From Lichtheimia corymbifera B2541 (taxonomy: Eukaryota > Mucoromycota > Mucoromycetes > Mucorales > Lichtheimiaceae), in NCBI GenBank assembly GCA_000697475.1, contig JNEU01001076.1:62001-126000 (forward strand): DNA of 64,000 bases, written 5' to 3'. Every line of letters begins with the position of its first letter. Position 1 is the stretch's first letter. Below the pieces are notes generated by a model. It made no database searches, had not been told where the DNA came from, and saw nothing but the letters and a program-made list of their open reading frames with translations. Position numbers and translations under genes: made by a program. Shown piece after piece: positions 38,801 through 48,385 of the stretch.

Positions 38801-41800
38801 TCAGTGCGCTTGTGACCTTGTGTCACCATTTCGACAGGACCTGCCAAGAGGCACAGCATTGGCTGCAGTTGCTTGTCTTGATGCTGATCTTGATGAACGT
38901 TGAGGATGAGATCTTGAAACTGGAACCGTATTGCTACCCGTGGCTGGCGGTGATTGATGGGTACGACGATTGTTATGGTGACCTTGAATGTGAGAATGGC
39001 GTTCATTTGATGGACGTGTAGGAGAATTACGATGATTGCGAGAGCTGGAGTGAACATTTGTAGTCGATGAGGAGGAATTTGTAACTCGATTGCTAAGGTG
39101 CTCACATCTGCGTATCCACATTCGATGACCAAAACGCAGCACATCACAAATAAGCCATCCATGGACTCGATCAGCATGTGAGCGACTACGAATGAGTTGT
39201 CGAAGCTGTCGAGTGTTTTCACCATCCGTGCCACCAACATCACCGAGTACAAAAGCTGTCAAGTCAACGCTGTATCCCATCTCTTCATAACGCCGTTTGA
39301 TATCAGCATAGCGATCCACCTTTCTTTGTCGTGCATGATCAATACAGGTGCCACCGTTTCGTGCTTGTTGGTTGTTGGATGTAGATTGCGCTGTAACAGT
39401 GACATCTGCAATAAACACCTTGCGTTGCGCTTCATCAAGTATAACCAAATCAGGGCGTTGAAGAGTGTTGTCAATGAGAGGAGGCACCTGGTTGGTTGTG
39501 ATTCGTGCGTCTGGGTGGTTGTATCGTGCAGCTTTGACAAGGCGATTGAGAAGCTGATTGTGGCGTTCGGATTGTAATACCTTGGAAGGCTGTGATGTAC
39601 AGAAACAAAGCACATGGTGTATATCCTCGCGTTGTCGACAATGAGTACAATTTTCAGAATCACCTAATCGCCATCGGTACTTGTTTGCATGAGTTGGAAG
39701 CATATCAAATCGAGCTTTGAGTGCAAAACGATAGGCAGCAGCATGTAAGGCATCATTGCGGATCCAGCGGTTGCTCATGTAATGTTGTAGAGTGGATGCT
39801 GATTGTCCTTGCAGTGGTTGTGCTTTCCATTTTTCAAGAAGTTTGGCTTGGCAAACACGTTTCAACCGACCAATAGCAGTAATACGACGGCGTTGGTTAC
39901 CACCAGATGCATTGGTACTAGGATCTTGACGTAGGCTGAAGGTGTATCCATCCTCTGCTTGTTCCAAAATAACCTCACATCCAACATGTTGTATGCATCG
40001 CGGCATGTTAGCTGAGGGATCGGCAGTATCCTTGTATCGACGTTTCTTAAGATTTTCATAACGACCTTGTAGGTAGCTGAGAATGTGCTGATCTGTGCAT
40101 TCGTCATGGCTGGCTGGAAAGTCGATGTTGGAATTGTTCTCGGGTTGATGATATCGCTGTTGTAAAAGAGTGCTGATCTCTTCCCGTATCATGTGTTGTA
40201 CTGCTGGATCTCTGGAGTTGAGTAAGCCCAAAATATGCACCACTTGTGTACTACTGGCCCAATCCATAGGCTCATAGAATCCAAGACCACCGTTATCAAT
40301 AGGCAAATGGTAGATGGCTAAGCTGGTCGATGATGGCAATTGAAGATACTTTCGTATGCATGTCCTGATGGTGCGTCCCAATCGGTTAGCCTGCCATGGT
40401 CCAAGCCCATTCAACCGAATATAATATTCAAGTTGGGGTAAGATGAAGGTCTTAAGAGCGTGGTGCTTTTGGAAAATGCGAAGACCTGAGCTACCAATGA
40501 TGTTGAGTTGCCGCTTGATGTGATTATGTAATCGATGAAAATCCGCCCAAATCGCATTGCGTTGCTGCCCCACACTGTTGCCCAAGTACTTCCAAGAATC
40601 TTTCAAGTCAATGCGTGGTATTCGTTCATTGTGATAACGTAGCTCCATACGTGGATCCGTGCGACGTTGCTGGTTGCTGTGTGCGATTGTTGCTGAGAAA
40701 CACGTTTTGGATGCATTGACGTTGAGCTTATGCTCATCCATGAATTCCACCACGATACGATGTAGACGCCTGAAGAGTTCTGGATCATGTGATATGATGG
40801 TGAGGTCGTCAGCAAGCAAGAGATGGTTGTGATAAAGTTGTTGTGGACGTGGTTGGACTTGATTGAGTCGATGAGAAAGCTCTAGCATGCATAAGGTGAA
40901 TATGAACGGTGATGCTGGATCGCCTTGCTTCGTGCCTTTGCTGAGATTGATGATATTTGTTGGCCCATCATCCGTGTGCACATAACAACTGATGTTGTCG
41001 TACATACTCATCACACGTGTTGCTGACATGTCGTCCAAACCGGCATACTCTAATGCTGCACGAATCTGAGTGTGTGATACACTTCCAAATGCATCTCGTA
41101 AATCATAGGAGCAAACGTATAAAGGCAAGTTGCGTCGTCGAGCTTTGCGAATTGCAGCATGGATATAGAAATCGTGCTCAATGCAACCTGGCGTTGGCAT
41201 GAACCCCTTTTGATTGTGTGGAATTCGATCGGTCAACGTCCTGCGTAACATGCGATCAATGATAGCTGAGTATATTTTGGATGTCGAGTTTTGCAGTGCG
41301 ATGGGACGCCAATTGCCAGGATCATTGGGATCACCTTTTTTGGATAAGAGTATGGTACGAGACATCTTCCAATGATCAGGCATCCACGCAAGTTGATAAC
41401 AACGACGATATATACATGTAAGCCATCGATGCAGCCCCTTGAACATATTCCAGACTTTATATGGAATTCCATCAAACCCAGGTGATGAGTTTTTGTTGAA
41501 TCGTTTGAGCACATCTTCCACATCATCATCCATAAAATCGCCGAGTGAGCGAGTGGTGTGAGTTGTTGGCCGTGGTATGGATGGAGGAGTGAAAGTGTCA
41601 GAATCGGATCCATATTGCGTATCAAAGTGGGTGTACAAGCGATCTGGTGATATGGGGCATGTTTGTCGAACATCGTTAGGATTGATCATTGAATCAAACG
41701 TCTGCTTGGCACGATGTCTATAGCGATGGAATAAAGATGTAGCTGCTCTGCCTTCACGAATTGCTGTCCTTTGGCGGAGAAGTCGTCGTCGTTCACCAGC

Positions 41801-44062
41801 TGACAGGCTATTACGTTCATTGTTGAGGCGATCTGTAATAGCAGCTTCATCATCCATTGTGCGCATGCCATTGTCTTCAGTGCGTCCTTGATGGTTGTTG
41901 CGTGGCTGTGGTCGAGTATATTCAGCAATCAAGGCGTACAGTGCATCATGGAATACATTATTCTTGGTGGCAATGGTATCACAATCATCGTCATCCTGAA
42001 CAAGATGTCGTTCCACAAGTTCATCGATAGCAGCCTGAAAACATAGTCGAGAATGTTTGTCTTTGAAGAGAGGCACTCGTAAATAGCGTCGTGATTGGCG
42101 TGTGCGCATCAAAGTATCAATGGATATATATTCTCGAGGTTGCTGTGTTGGTCTCCAAGGCGTGATTGGCTCGTCTATTTCCATTGCAGTATTATTCTCA
42201 TCGATTGGTGGTGGATTGTGTGTATGATGGTCACCCAATGATGGTGATGGAATACTGATAACCGGTGAGACAGAGCGAGTACGATGATGGGAACGTGTCG
42301 ATACAGGAGATCTGTGAACATCCATATCCATGAGTGCTTGGTCGAATGTGGCATCAAAAGATGCTGAGCGTTGTCGATTGAGTGGCTGACGAGGTGGTGA
42401 TGAGAACGATTTTGATGATGAGCCATTGTCGAGTGGTTGCTCAGGTGAAAGGGGATCTTCAAATAGCTGGTCCCATTCACGATTAACCTGCTCATGGATG
42501 CGTGATGCTTGTTCTGTAGCCAAAGTGTTCACAGGTCTATCGGAAAGGAGCCATGAATCCACACTAGCACTATCGTTGTTATTGTTGCCATGATCCTGTG
42601 ATTCCTGCTGCTGTTGTTCAATGCTGCTCGTTGTCGTAGCTGGTGCTGGTGCTGTGCTGGTGCCGTTGCTGTTGATCTGTGTGCTGTCATCATCGTTTGC
42701 TGGTGCGCCGGTGCTGACATCAGTTACCTCCAATACATGCTCATGATCACATGACTCATCCACAGTAGATGGCGGATTGGTAGACCTATTCTCCTCATGA
42801 TTAAGCGTAAGGGGAGATATACGGCCTGACGGTGGTGGTGGCAAGTCCAAATCACGTAGAAAGCGTACAGCGTCTGATGCAGCGGTAGATGAGATTGGTG
42901 GTGAATGAGAAGAATCATCATCTGTATTTGCATGAACGTGACGAGAGCATTGACGTGACTGAACAGAGGTACGATGTTGTGCTGATGTTGCTGGTGCTGT
43001 CGAAGTCGAAGAGCTGCCATGATGATCCACAAGAGCTCGGCGAGATCTACCTTGATGATCTGGTTGAGGTGATCGATCAGCCATAGATCGTTTGTGGCCA
43101 ATGATTTGCTGTGATGGTGATGGTGGTCTTTGCAAATCACGGAATGGCTCCAAACGAGGCGTGTTGTATGGCGTGCTATTGGTAGAGTGGGCGTCGGAAG
43201 TGTCATTGGTAGTGTCATTGGTAGTGGGAGTGGGTGATAACGAATGCTGCTGTTGTTGTTGACGTGTGCGTAGAGTGGAAATAGTGGTGTGAATGATGTT
43301 GTTGTGCTTCCAAACTTGGCGTTGTCGTAGTTGCTGCTTAATGTCGTTCACATCCCATCCTACAGTACCAATAATCTCCTTGATAATTTCCAAATCACGT
43401 CCAGCAAAAGGCAGTTTCCAAGAGTTGCTTGCCATAGCATCCACAAGGCCTGGATGTTGTTTGAGGTGTGTAGTCATCTCGCTGGATGATAGTAATCGAT
43501 CACATCCTTGACAAAACTCCTGGGCAAAGTCGTGCTCAATATCCTCATCCTCATTACAAGCATACTTCAAATGCTCTGTGATTGCACGTTTTTCAATGTC
43601 GCGATATCCACATTGCCGAGGACAACTCCAAACAGGACGCAGGTGTTGATAGTGTTGTTTGACGTGATGATCTTGCAAATGTGTAATATCAGTGAATCGT
43701 GCAGTGACACAACGAGGGCAAACAAAGGACTTGGTGTTAGAAATCACAGCAAAGTCGATGATCTGTGTGCCACTAGGAGCTGAGTCGATAAGAGGTGGTA
43801 TGCGTGCTTGTTCATCAGGCATAAATTCCTTGATGCATGAATGTGATAAAAGAGCCGGGCGAGACTTAAAAGTGGCATCACAATCATAGCATTCAAAGAT
43901 CACTGTGGTCGGTTGTTTGTGAACTTTGGTGCTATGTTGAGCAAGAGCACGACTCGTGTAGTAGAATTTGATGTCATCTTCTTCAGGGTCACAGAGACGA
44001 CAGGAGAAGATGGCAGTATCCACCTTGGCTCGGAAGATGATGCCGAGGTTTGGCGGTGTCAT
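38801..44062 (-). CDS. Retrotransposon polyprotein: zinc fingers, reverse transcriptase, CCHC, restriction-like endonuclease
   Basis: 1,753 residues, intact. N-terminus: C2H2/C2HC-type fingers at about 21-48 (CRLC...H...H), 58-76, 115-133, 147-169 and 184-203. A Myb-like segment follows at about 215-262 (conserved Trp, LRQRQVWK). R2 proteins bind their target with such ZF and Myb modules. A low-complexity Ser/His/Pro/Gln linker of about 450 residues follows. The reverse transcriptase (about 870-1130) shows SSPGFDGIPYKVW, GFMPTPGCIEHDF, YDLRDAFGSVSH (motif A Asp), KGTKQGDPASPF and LLADDLTIISHD (catalytic Asp pair). Near 1470 is the zinc knuckle CTHCRQREDIHHVLCFC. Near 1535-1555 is the PD...D nuclease signature (RPDLVILDE ... 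FIADVTV), followed by KVDRYADIKRRYEEMGY. All catalytic residues I would look for are present. Confidence 0.95.
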   Translation of the reverse strand: MTPPNLGIIFRAKVDTAIFSCRLCDPEEDDIKFYYTSRALAQHSTKVHKQPTTVIFECYDCDATFKSRPALLSHSCIKEFMPDEQARIPPLIDSAPSGTQIIDFAVISNTKSFVCPRCVTARFTDITHLQDHHVKQHYQHLRPVWSCPRQCGYRDIEKRAITEHLKYACNEDEDIEHDFAQEFCQGCDRLLSSSEMTTHLKQHPGLVDAMASNSWKLPFAGRDLEIIKEIIGTVGWDVNDIKQQLRQRQVWKHNNIIHTTISTLRTRQQQQQHSLSPTPTTNDTTNDTSDAHSTNSTPYNTPRLEPFRDLQRPPSPSQQIIGHKRSMADRSPQPDHQGRSRRALVDHHGSSSTSTAPATSAQHRTSVQSRQCSRHVHANTDDDSSHSPPISSTAASDAVRFLRDLDLPPPPSGRISPLTLNHEENRSTNPPSTVDESCDHEHVLEVTDVSTGAPANDDDSTQINSNGTSTAPAPATTTSSIEQQQQESQDHGNNNNDSASVDSWLLSDRPVNTLATEQASRIHEQVNREWDQLFEDPLSPEQPLDNGSSSKSFSSPPRQPLNRQRSASFDATFDQALMDMDVHRSPVSTRSHHRTRSVSPVISIPSPSLGDHHTHNPPPIDENNTAMEIDEPITPWRPTQQPREYISIDTLMRTRQSRRYLRVPLFKDKHSRLCFQAAIDELVERHLVQDDDDCDTIATKNNVFHDALYALIAEYTRPQPRNNHQGRTEDNGMRTMDDEAAITDRLNNERNSLSAGERRRLLRQRTAIREGRAATSLFHRYRHRAKQTFDSMINPNDVRQTCPISPDRLYTHFDTQYGSDSDTFTPPSIPRPTTHTTRSLGDFMDDDVEDVLKRFNKNSSPGFDGIPYKVWNMFKGLHRWLTCIYRRCYQLAWMPDHWKMSRTILLSKKGDPNDPGNWRPIALQNSTSKIYSAIIDRMLRRTLTDRIPHNQKGFMPTPGCIEHDFYIHAAIRKARRRNLPLYVCSYDLRDAFGSVSHTQIRAALEYAGLDDMSATRVMSMYDNISCYVHTDDGPTNIINLSKGTKQGDPASPFIFTLCMLELSHRLNQVQPRPQQLYHNHLLLADDLTIISHDPELFRRLHRIVVEFMDEHKLNVNASKTCFSATIAHSNQQRRTDPRMELRYHNERIPRIDLKDSWKYLGNSVGQQRNAIWADFHRLHNHIKRQLNIIGSSGLRIFQKHHALKTFILPQLEYYIRLNGLGPWQANRLGRTIRTCIRKYLQLPSSTSLAIYHLPIDNGGLGFYEPMDWASSTQVVHILGLLNSRDPAVQHMIREEISTLLQQRYHQPENNSNIDFPASHDECTDQHILSYLQGRYENLKKRRYKDTADPSANMPRCIQHVGCEVILEQAEDGYTFSLRQDPSTNASGGNQRRRITAIGRLKRVCQAKLLEKWKAQPLQGQSASTLQHYMSNRWIRNDALHAAAYRFALKARFDMLPTHANKYRWRLGDSENCTHCRQREDIHHVLCFCTSQPSKVLQSERHNQLLNRLVKAARYNHPDARITTNQVPPLIDNTLQRPDLVILDEAQRKVFIADVTVTAQSTSNNQQARNGGTCIDHARQRKVDRYADIKRRYEEMGYSVDLTAFVLGDVGGTDGENTRQLRQLIRSRSHADRVHGWLICDVLRFGHRMWIRRCEHLSNRVTNSSSSTTNVHSSSRNHRNSPTRPSNERHSHIQGHHNNRRTHQSPPATGSNTVPVSRSHPQRSSRSASRQATAANAVPLGRSCRNGDTRSQAH

Positions 44063-44452
44063 GTGCGTGAAATAAGGTTGGTGTTACTGTGCGAAGACTA
44101 TATATATATATGTGTACGTTGGATGCTTGGCGTAGTCGTTCACAATGTCGAAATGGAGGTGACAAAAGGTGTGTCAATCGCGGTGTAAAAAGAGCAGGTG
44201 AGAGAGGCGGAGAGGCTGATTATTATGCAACTGATCGAAGGTACTGTTCCTTAGGCACAAGGCAAGAGATGAGTGCTTGAAAGATTCCAAGGTTGTGCAA
44301 AAAAAGCTTGCGTTGCAATGAATTCGTTGGCGAATGTCGAAGACTCGTTCGTTCACCACAAGACTAGTATCGATCGGTTCGTCTCAATAAGCTCTTTCGA
44401 AGGTACTTAATGCAAAAAGTACGTTGTGATAGCAGATTGACTCAAAAAATGC

Positions 44453-44457
44453 AAAAA
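44453..44457 (-). terminator. Pol III terminator for tRNA-Glu, supplied by the retroelement
   Basis: Reading down from the tRNA, the sequence after the discriminator base is A then TTTTT (44457-44453), GCA and TTTTTT (44449-44444). Runs of five and six T are efficient Pol III terminators. They belong to the retroelement's first 15 bases, not to the tRNA's original flank, which now lies beyond the element and has its first T5 only about 32 bases past the tRNA end (38455-38459). Confidence 0.7.
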
Positions 44458-44458
44458 T

Positions 44459-44480
44459 TTCCCCCACCGGGAATTGAACC
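44459..44480. repeat. Target-site duplication, tRNA-side copy
   Basis: The 22 bases that form the 3' end of the tRNA-Glu gene (T arm from the B box, acceptor 3' strand and discriminator base), repeated exactly at 38492-38513 on the other side of the retroelement. The identity stops on both sides: preceding bases are CCCG here and ATAA there, following bases are A here and C there. Confidence 0.92.
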
Positions 44481-44530
44481 CGGGCCACCGGTGTGAGAGA
44501 CCGGGATCCTAGCCACTAGACCATAGAGGA
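44459..44530 (-). tRNA. tRNA-Glu (anticodon CUC)
   Basis: 72 nt, no intron. On the minus strand it starts TCCTCTATGGTCTAGTGG (A box GTCTAGTGGCTAGG). The anticodon arm is CCGGT-CTCTCAC-ACCGG with CTC at positions 34-36. The T arm contains the B box GGTTCAATTCC, and the gene ends GGGGGA plus discriminator A. The acceptor stem pairs TCCTCTA with TGGGGGA using two G-U pairs. The closeness to eukaryotic tRNA-Glu(CTC) is strong. The gene is intact despite the insertion, because the element entered at its 3' boundary and duplicated the 3' end behind itself. Confidence 0.96.
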
Positions 44531-45715
44531 CGTTTTCTTGTCTTCTTATTTGACACGTCCGTGGTGAGATGGTCAACCTCGAGTTGCCATTTTCGTCAGC
44601 TGGATTTTGTTTTTCTGAAACTTCTTTATTATTATCCACTCGATTGTTCTGAGGATCATTATTTGTTCTAGCGTATGGATGTTTGAATAAACCCGGGTCT
44701 TTCGTCTTGTATTTCTATTTGTGAGCCGTTTTGTTGAAGCAGTTGTGATTGCTTATTGATTGACGTGGAAGACTCCTTGTGATTACTCGATTTGGATATT
44801 TGAACACTCTCGCTACAAGCCTTACTGCCCTACGTCTCATATTTGACACGGCGCGTGGTGATATATATACTGGTGGCCTGCCTGGTTTGGAAGGTCGTTG
44901 TATGTTGATGAAAGAAGTACCATGGTGTAGCGGAGTAGCCAAGGATATCGATATTGAAGACGCCATCTTATTTGGGAGGATCGTTGTGGAACAATTTGGA
45001 ATAGAAGTAGTCTGGTGGTTCATTGGTCGGAGTGAAGTGGCAGCCTGCAGCCCACAAGCGGCTCCCTTCCTCCTTATTATACATGGCCAATGTTTTTGCA
45101 TGAATGTGAAACCTTTTCTGTGGCTGATCCCTTGCCAGTAAAAGGGACATCAAAATAAACTTTTTAGAATCATCGTTTTCTTTCTCTAATTTTGTGGTTG
45201 CCTGGTATCAGAACGACGTGGTCAGAACGGTACAGGAACGCATTATTATACCTTTAATTGTCTACATCTGTCAAAGGACTACCGAGTTATAAGAATCCCC
45301 CTTTCCTCACTTTACATTGTTATTACACCACGTCTGGCACATCACACGTATCATATTTTTTATACCGCTCGCTACTACATAAACCTCAAAACTTCCATAT
45401 AAGGAAGGTAGTACAATGGCGTTGTGGCTCGTTTCATCATCAGCATCCAATGAAAACGCTGAAAAATTTCGGACCGAGAACCGTGCCACTATTGCGCCCA
45501 AACGCCACAAAAGGCATTTTATTCATCCGCTCTGATCCCACTTGCATATTGCATGTTTTCCATACACCTTTTTTATTTATAACACACAGCCGTTTAAAAC
45601 ACATATAAGCATTTCCCACCAATCTGCATGCGATACATTTGTAAATTCCTTCCTTTTAATTATATAACATGCTACAAACACGAAAAAAGATTTACATATA
45701 CAATGTTTTATCCTA
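44531..45715. other. tRNA 5' flank and intergenic, possible LTR remnant
   Basis: About 1.2 kb upstream of tRNA-Glu and beyond the 3' end of EMC10. No gene is supported. The motif TGGTATCAGAACGA at 45203-45216 resembles a primer-binding site of LTR retroelements primed by initiator tRNA-Met. Upstream of it is an AATAAA (45153-45158). Many LTR elements integrate upstream of Pol III genes, so a degraded solo LTR is possible but not demonstrated. Confidence 0.35.
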
Positions 45716-46640
45716 TCATCGACGCTGTGCATTCTCTGGAGGAGGGGCAGCCATGGAGTTGACCAACATTAAACCACCAGCAAGAATCAAATACCTATAA
45801 CGATGACCAGTCAATCATACGTGTGATTCTTCATGTGTATATTATAAACCTACCAATACTTTTGAAAGAACGTCTTTTCCTCTTCCACAGGCAGCTCTTC
45901 CATTTCACCTGCCTTGCCCGAAGGTCGTGGTTGCTGCTGTGCTGGTGCTTGCTGTGATGCTCCCTTGCCACCAAATTGACCGAGCATAGGTCTTGAATAT
46001 GCAATTAGAATAATGACACCTTAAGTTTCCATGCATCAACAACTTACTTTGCACCAATGGTGTGTCGTTCAACCTTGACTACAGTTGCGGGCTCACGAGG
46101 TGTCTTGACAGGAAGCTGTACAATGACTTGGTATCAATGCAAAACACGTTCCATACACACACACACGCACACATCCACATACCTCAATATCGGCGCATGC
46201 ATTGCTTTGTGCGTCGTAGTCAATATGATAAACTTGGTTTTGGTCATCGAAATGGATACGGAATTCATCGGCCCAGTTGCTTGCGACGAGTTGGCACTGG
46301 TGCATCGAATGTCAAGATAAGAGTGCCTTCCATGAGCCATTGCACTTACTGTTTTTGCAGAGGATAATATGATCTGGTCGGTTGCTTCATTGCGAACTTT
46401 TACTTGGTATAATGCGCTGGAAACGTCAATGCCGTCATCCTGAATAGTGGAAGTGTAAACCAGAGACGATGGCGAGCCTGTAATTTCTCCACGCTTCTTG
46501 TAAGTGCCGTCGTGATTATGGTAAACGAGTAGCTTAATCTTGTCAGCAGCTGAATTCGACGCGTTATTGTCGTCTTGTGTTGATGCCTGAACCAATGCAA
46601 GGAGAGCAGCAAAGGCGACTATCGCAAATAGGCGAATCAT
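45716..46640 (-). CDS. EMC10: ER membrane protein complex subunit 10
   Basis: Complement(join(45716..45794, 45854..45991, 46048..46115, 46183..46296, 46350..46640)), 229 residues, phases closed. A signal peptide, MIRLFAIVAFAALLALVQAS, is followed by a lumenal beta-sandwich: IKLLVYHNHDGTYKKRGEI, GIDVSSALYQVKVRNE, a conserved RCTSAN/CQLVASNW segment with FRIHFDDQNQVYHIDY, and VKVERHTIGAKPM. A Gln/Pro-rich linker leads to FFQKYW and one C-terminal membrane helix (YLILAGGLMLVNSMA). This is the layout of Emc10, a lumenal subunit of the EMC membrane insertase. Alternative exon-2 entry is possible: the sequence between HGRHSYLDIRCTSAN and CQL is open, so the short intron at 46297-46349 is chosen because it has GTAAGT and a pyrimidine-poor AG. 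Confidence 0.85.
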
Positions 46641-47115
46641 GGTGGCTCGAAGGAAAGGAAAGGTGGAGAGCGGATTCGGTGGATGGTTGCTTGGAAATTG
46701 TCGCCCAGTAAAGTAGACATAATTGATCGGTGACCACCAACCAAGCAAGCAGCGCCTCTTAACGTGCCAGTGTCCTATGAGGCAAAACCATCAGTCATCC
46801 GTTTATGGCGATATGGACAAGCAAGGGGTGAGGAGGAGATATATTAACAGCGAATATATATATATATCCACTTTTTCCCCATTATCATGATGTAATAAAA
46901 AGAGTAGCTTTATTGCTGATGGGTTGTTTGGATAATCAAAGCATTGTGAGATTGGCAAATGACAAGAATGAGTGAATCAGTTTCATAATGTTTGAACGGT
47001 GAGATCTCCGTCTACAGAATCCCTGGGCATTTTGAGCATAATGCATGTTTGTTGATTGATTTCTCCATACATACTTCTCCTTTTTGCTTTTCTTTCAATT
47101 ACATTTCTTTCGTTT
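46641..47115. other. Divergent promoter region EMC10 / four-TM gene
   Basis: About 475 bases with no gene. An (AT)n run lies at about 46853-46867. It should hold both promoters. Confidence 0.5.
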
Positions 47116-48194
47116 ATGCGAGCCATTGTCTTTTTGAACATTGTTCGATGTACAGTGTTTGTTGTAAGCGCACTTGCATTTGCCAGCCATGCATCGCAGT
47201 GTATCTTGTTTAACGTGTACCAAAACCAGGTAACCAACATGGCACTCCGCTTTATATAATCAATATTAACACAATGCTATGTAGACTAATATACCAGATT
47301 GGTTCAAAGGAGGACATTGGCAGGTAAACAAAAAGCTGTTACCACACGATTTACTCTGTTACCTAAAACGATGACACATTTTATAGTATCTGCTATGGTA
47401 TATTGCTCTTGGTCTCTCACTGACCAGCTCTACAGCAGTGTGCATTCATGCAGGTTGTTGTCGACGAGGGCAACATGTACGTGGCGATAGGATTCTGAGC
47501 ACCATCAACATTATCGTGTTATCATCCACCATTTTACTCATCACGTTTCTCGGTGGTCAAGAGCCATGGACAAACGATCTCGTCACATTTTCACAGCCTG
47601 CCAAAGGTTTCATACCCTACTGCAATCTGCTCGACCAAGAACGCGACGCCTTGTATCCCTTACTATACCACAGGTATGTTATCCACTTTTTGAATAATTG
47701 CATTCCTAAAAGAACATCGTAGGTGTATTTTGGTGAATACCACTTGGGTATGTGGCTCACTCAATTGTGTCATGTGGATATTCTTACTGCTCTCTGTATG
47801 GGTTGCTCGACCTGCAAAGCGGCCGTCATCCATTGCTCAACTGCCGACTGAACCAAAATGGGGTCGATACATCCCAGAGCCAACCATCCCTCGAGTATCT
47901 TATCCAGCAACATCACATTATCCTTCCGCTTACTCTAATGCAACGACAGCCACTCATCTCTCGGAACCTGTTCCTCCTCCTATACAAACCAATATGGATA
48001 GCAACTACCACCACGGCAATCAATATTATTCCTCAGGTCATTCTGACACCAGTGACGGTTACTATTATAATGCCTATCAGCAGCAGCCTATGACTGCTAC
48101 AACTACATCGAGCAACAAGTATTATTATGAGGATGATGGCTATCGAGATTCGTCAGCTGTTGATAACTATTGCTATTACCCACATTACAGATAG
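47116..48194 (+). CDS. Four-transmembrane protein with Tyr-rich tail, unknown
   Basis: The model is join(47116..47229, 47285..47323, 47387..47673, 47723..48194), 303 residues, phases closed. Helices: residues about 2-32 (IVRCTVFVVSALAFASHASQCIL), about 52-72 (YLLWYIALGLSLTSSTAVCIH), about 85-105 (STINIIVLSSTILLITFLGG) and about 150-172 (TWVCGSLNCVMWIFLLLSVWVA). A CCRRGQ loop lies between helices 2 and 3. The C-terminal 125 residues are cytosolic and rich in Pro, Thr, Tyr and Asn, ending YCYYPHYR. The tetraspan layout recalls MARVEL-type proteins, but I see no firm match. Exon 2 is 39 nt. Confidence 0.7.
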
Positions 48195-48385
48195 CAATAG
48201 TTTTTGTTAATAGATGCCCAGTAAAACATATCTAGAAATCCTGTATGCTTCAATCCACTGCAAAAGTCACATTGGATGTTTATTCTGAAAAACATACAAC
48301 GACTCGCTAGAAAGGGTGGGGGTATGGTTGCGTGTGTTATGATGATCGATATGCCAGGTATAGTGTAAGGTGGGGTTGAGTTGAA

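Larger units (their letters stand above)
38514..44458 (-). mobile_element. Non-LTR retrotransposon (R2-like, RLE type) inserted at tRNA-Glu 3' end
   Basis: A 5,945-bp element read on the minus strand and bounded exactly by a 22-bp target duplication (38492-38513 and 44459-44480). It has a 396-nt 5' UTR, one ORF (44062 to 38801) and a 287-nt 3' UTR ending in AGTATTATAA without a poly(A) tail. There are no terminal repeats. One ORF, N-terminal zinc fingers and a C-terminal restriction-like endonuclease place it with the R2/NeSL/R4/CRE group of site-specific elements, not with the AP-endonuclease LINEs. The ORF is uninterrupted and the duplication perfect, so insertion is probably recent. The 5' end lies one base after the mature 3' end of the tRNA and begins with a T-run. 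Known relatives target rRNA, spliced-leader or snRNA genes; here the target is a tRNA gene. Confidence 0.93.

Noticed and set aside
38514..44458. LTR retrotransposon or virus-derived polymerase
   Set aside because: No terminal repeats, no protease, integrase or RNase H motifs; RT motif order and C-terminal PD...D nuclease fit an RLE non-LTR element.
44715..45141. 128-codon minus and 120-codon plus overlapping ORFs upstream of tRNA-Glu
   Set aside because: Both strands are open over the same stretch, with no start context, introns or recognisable domain; probably chance, possibly remnant repeat.
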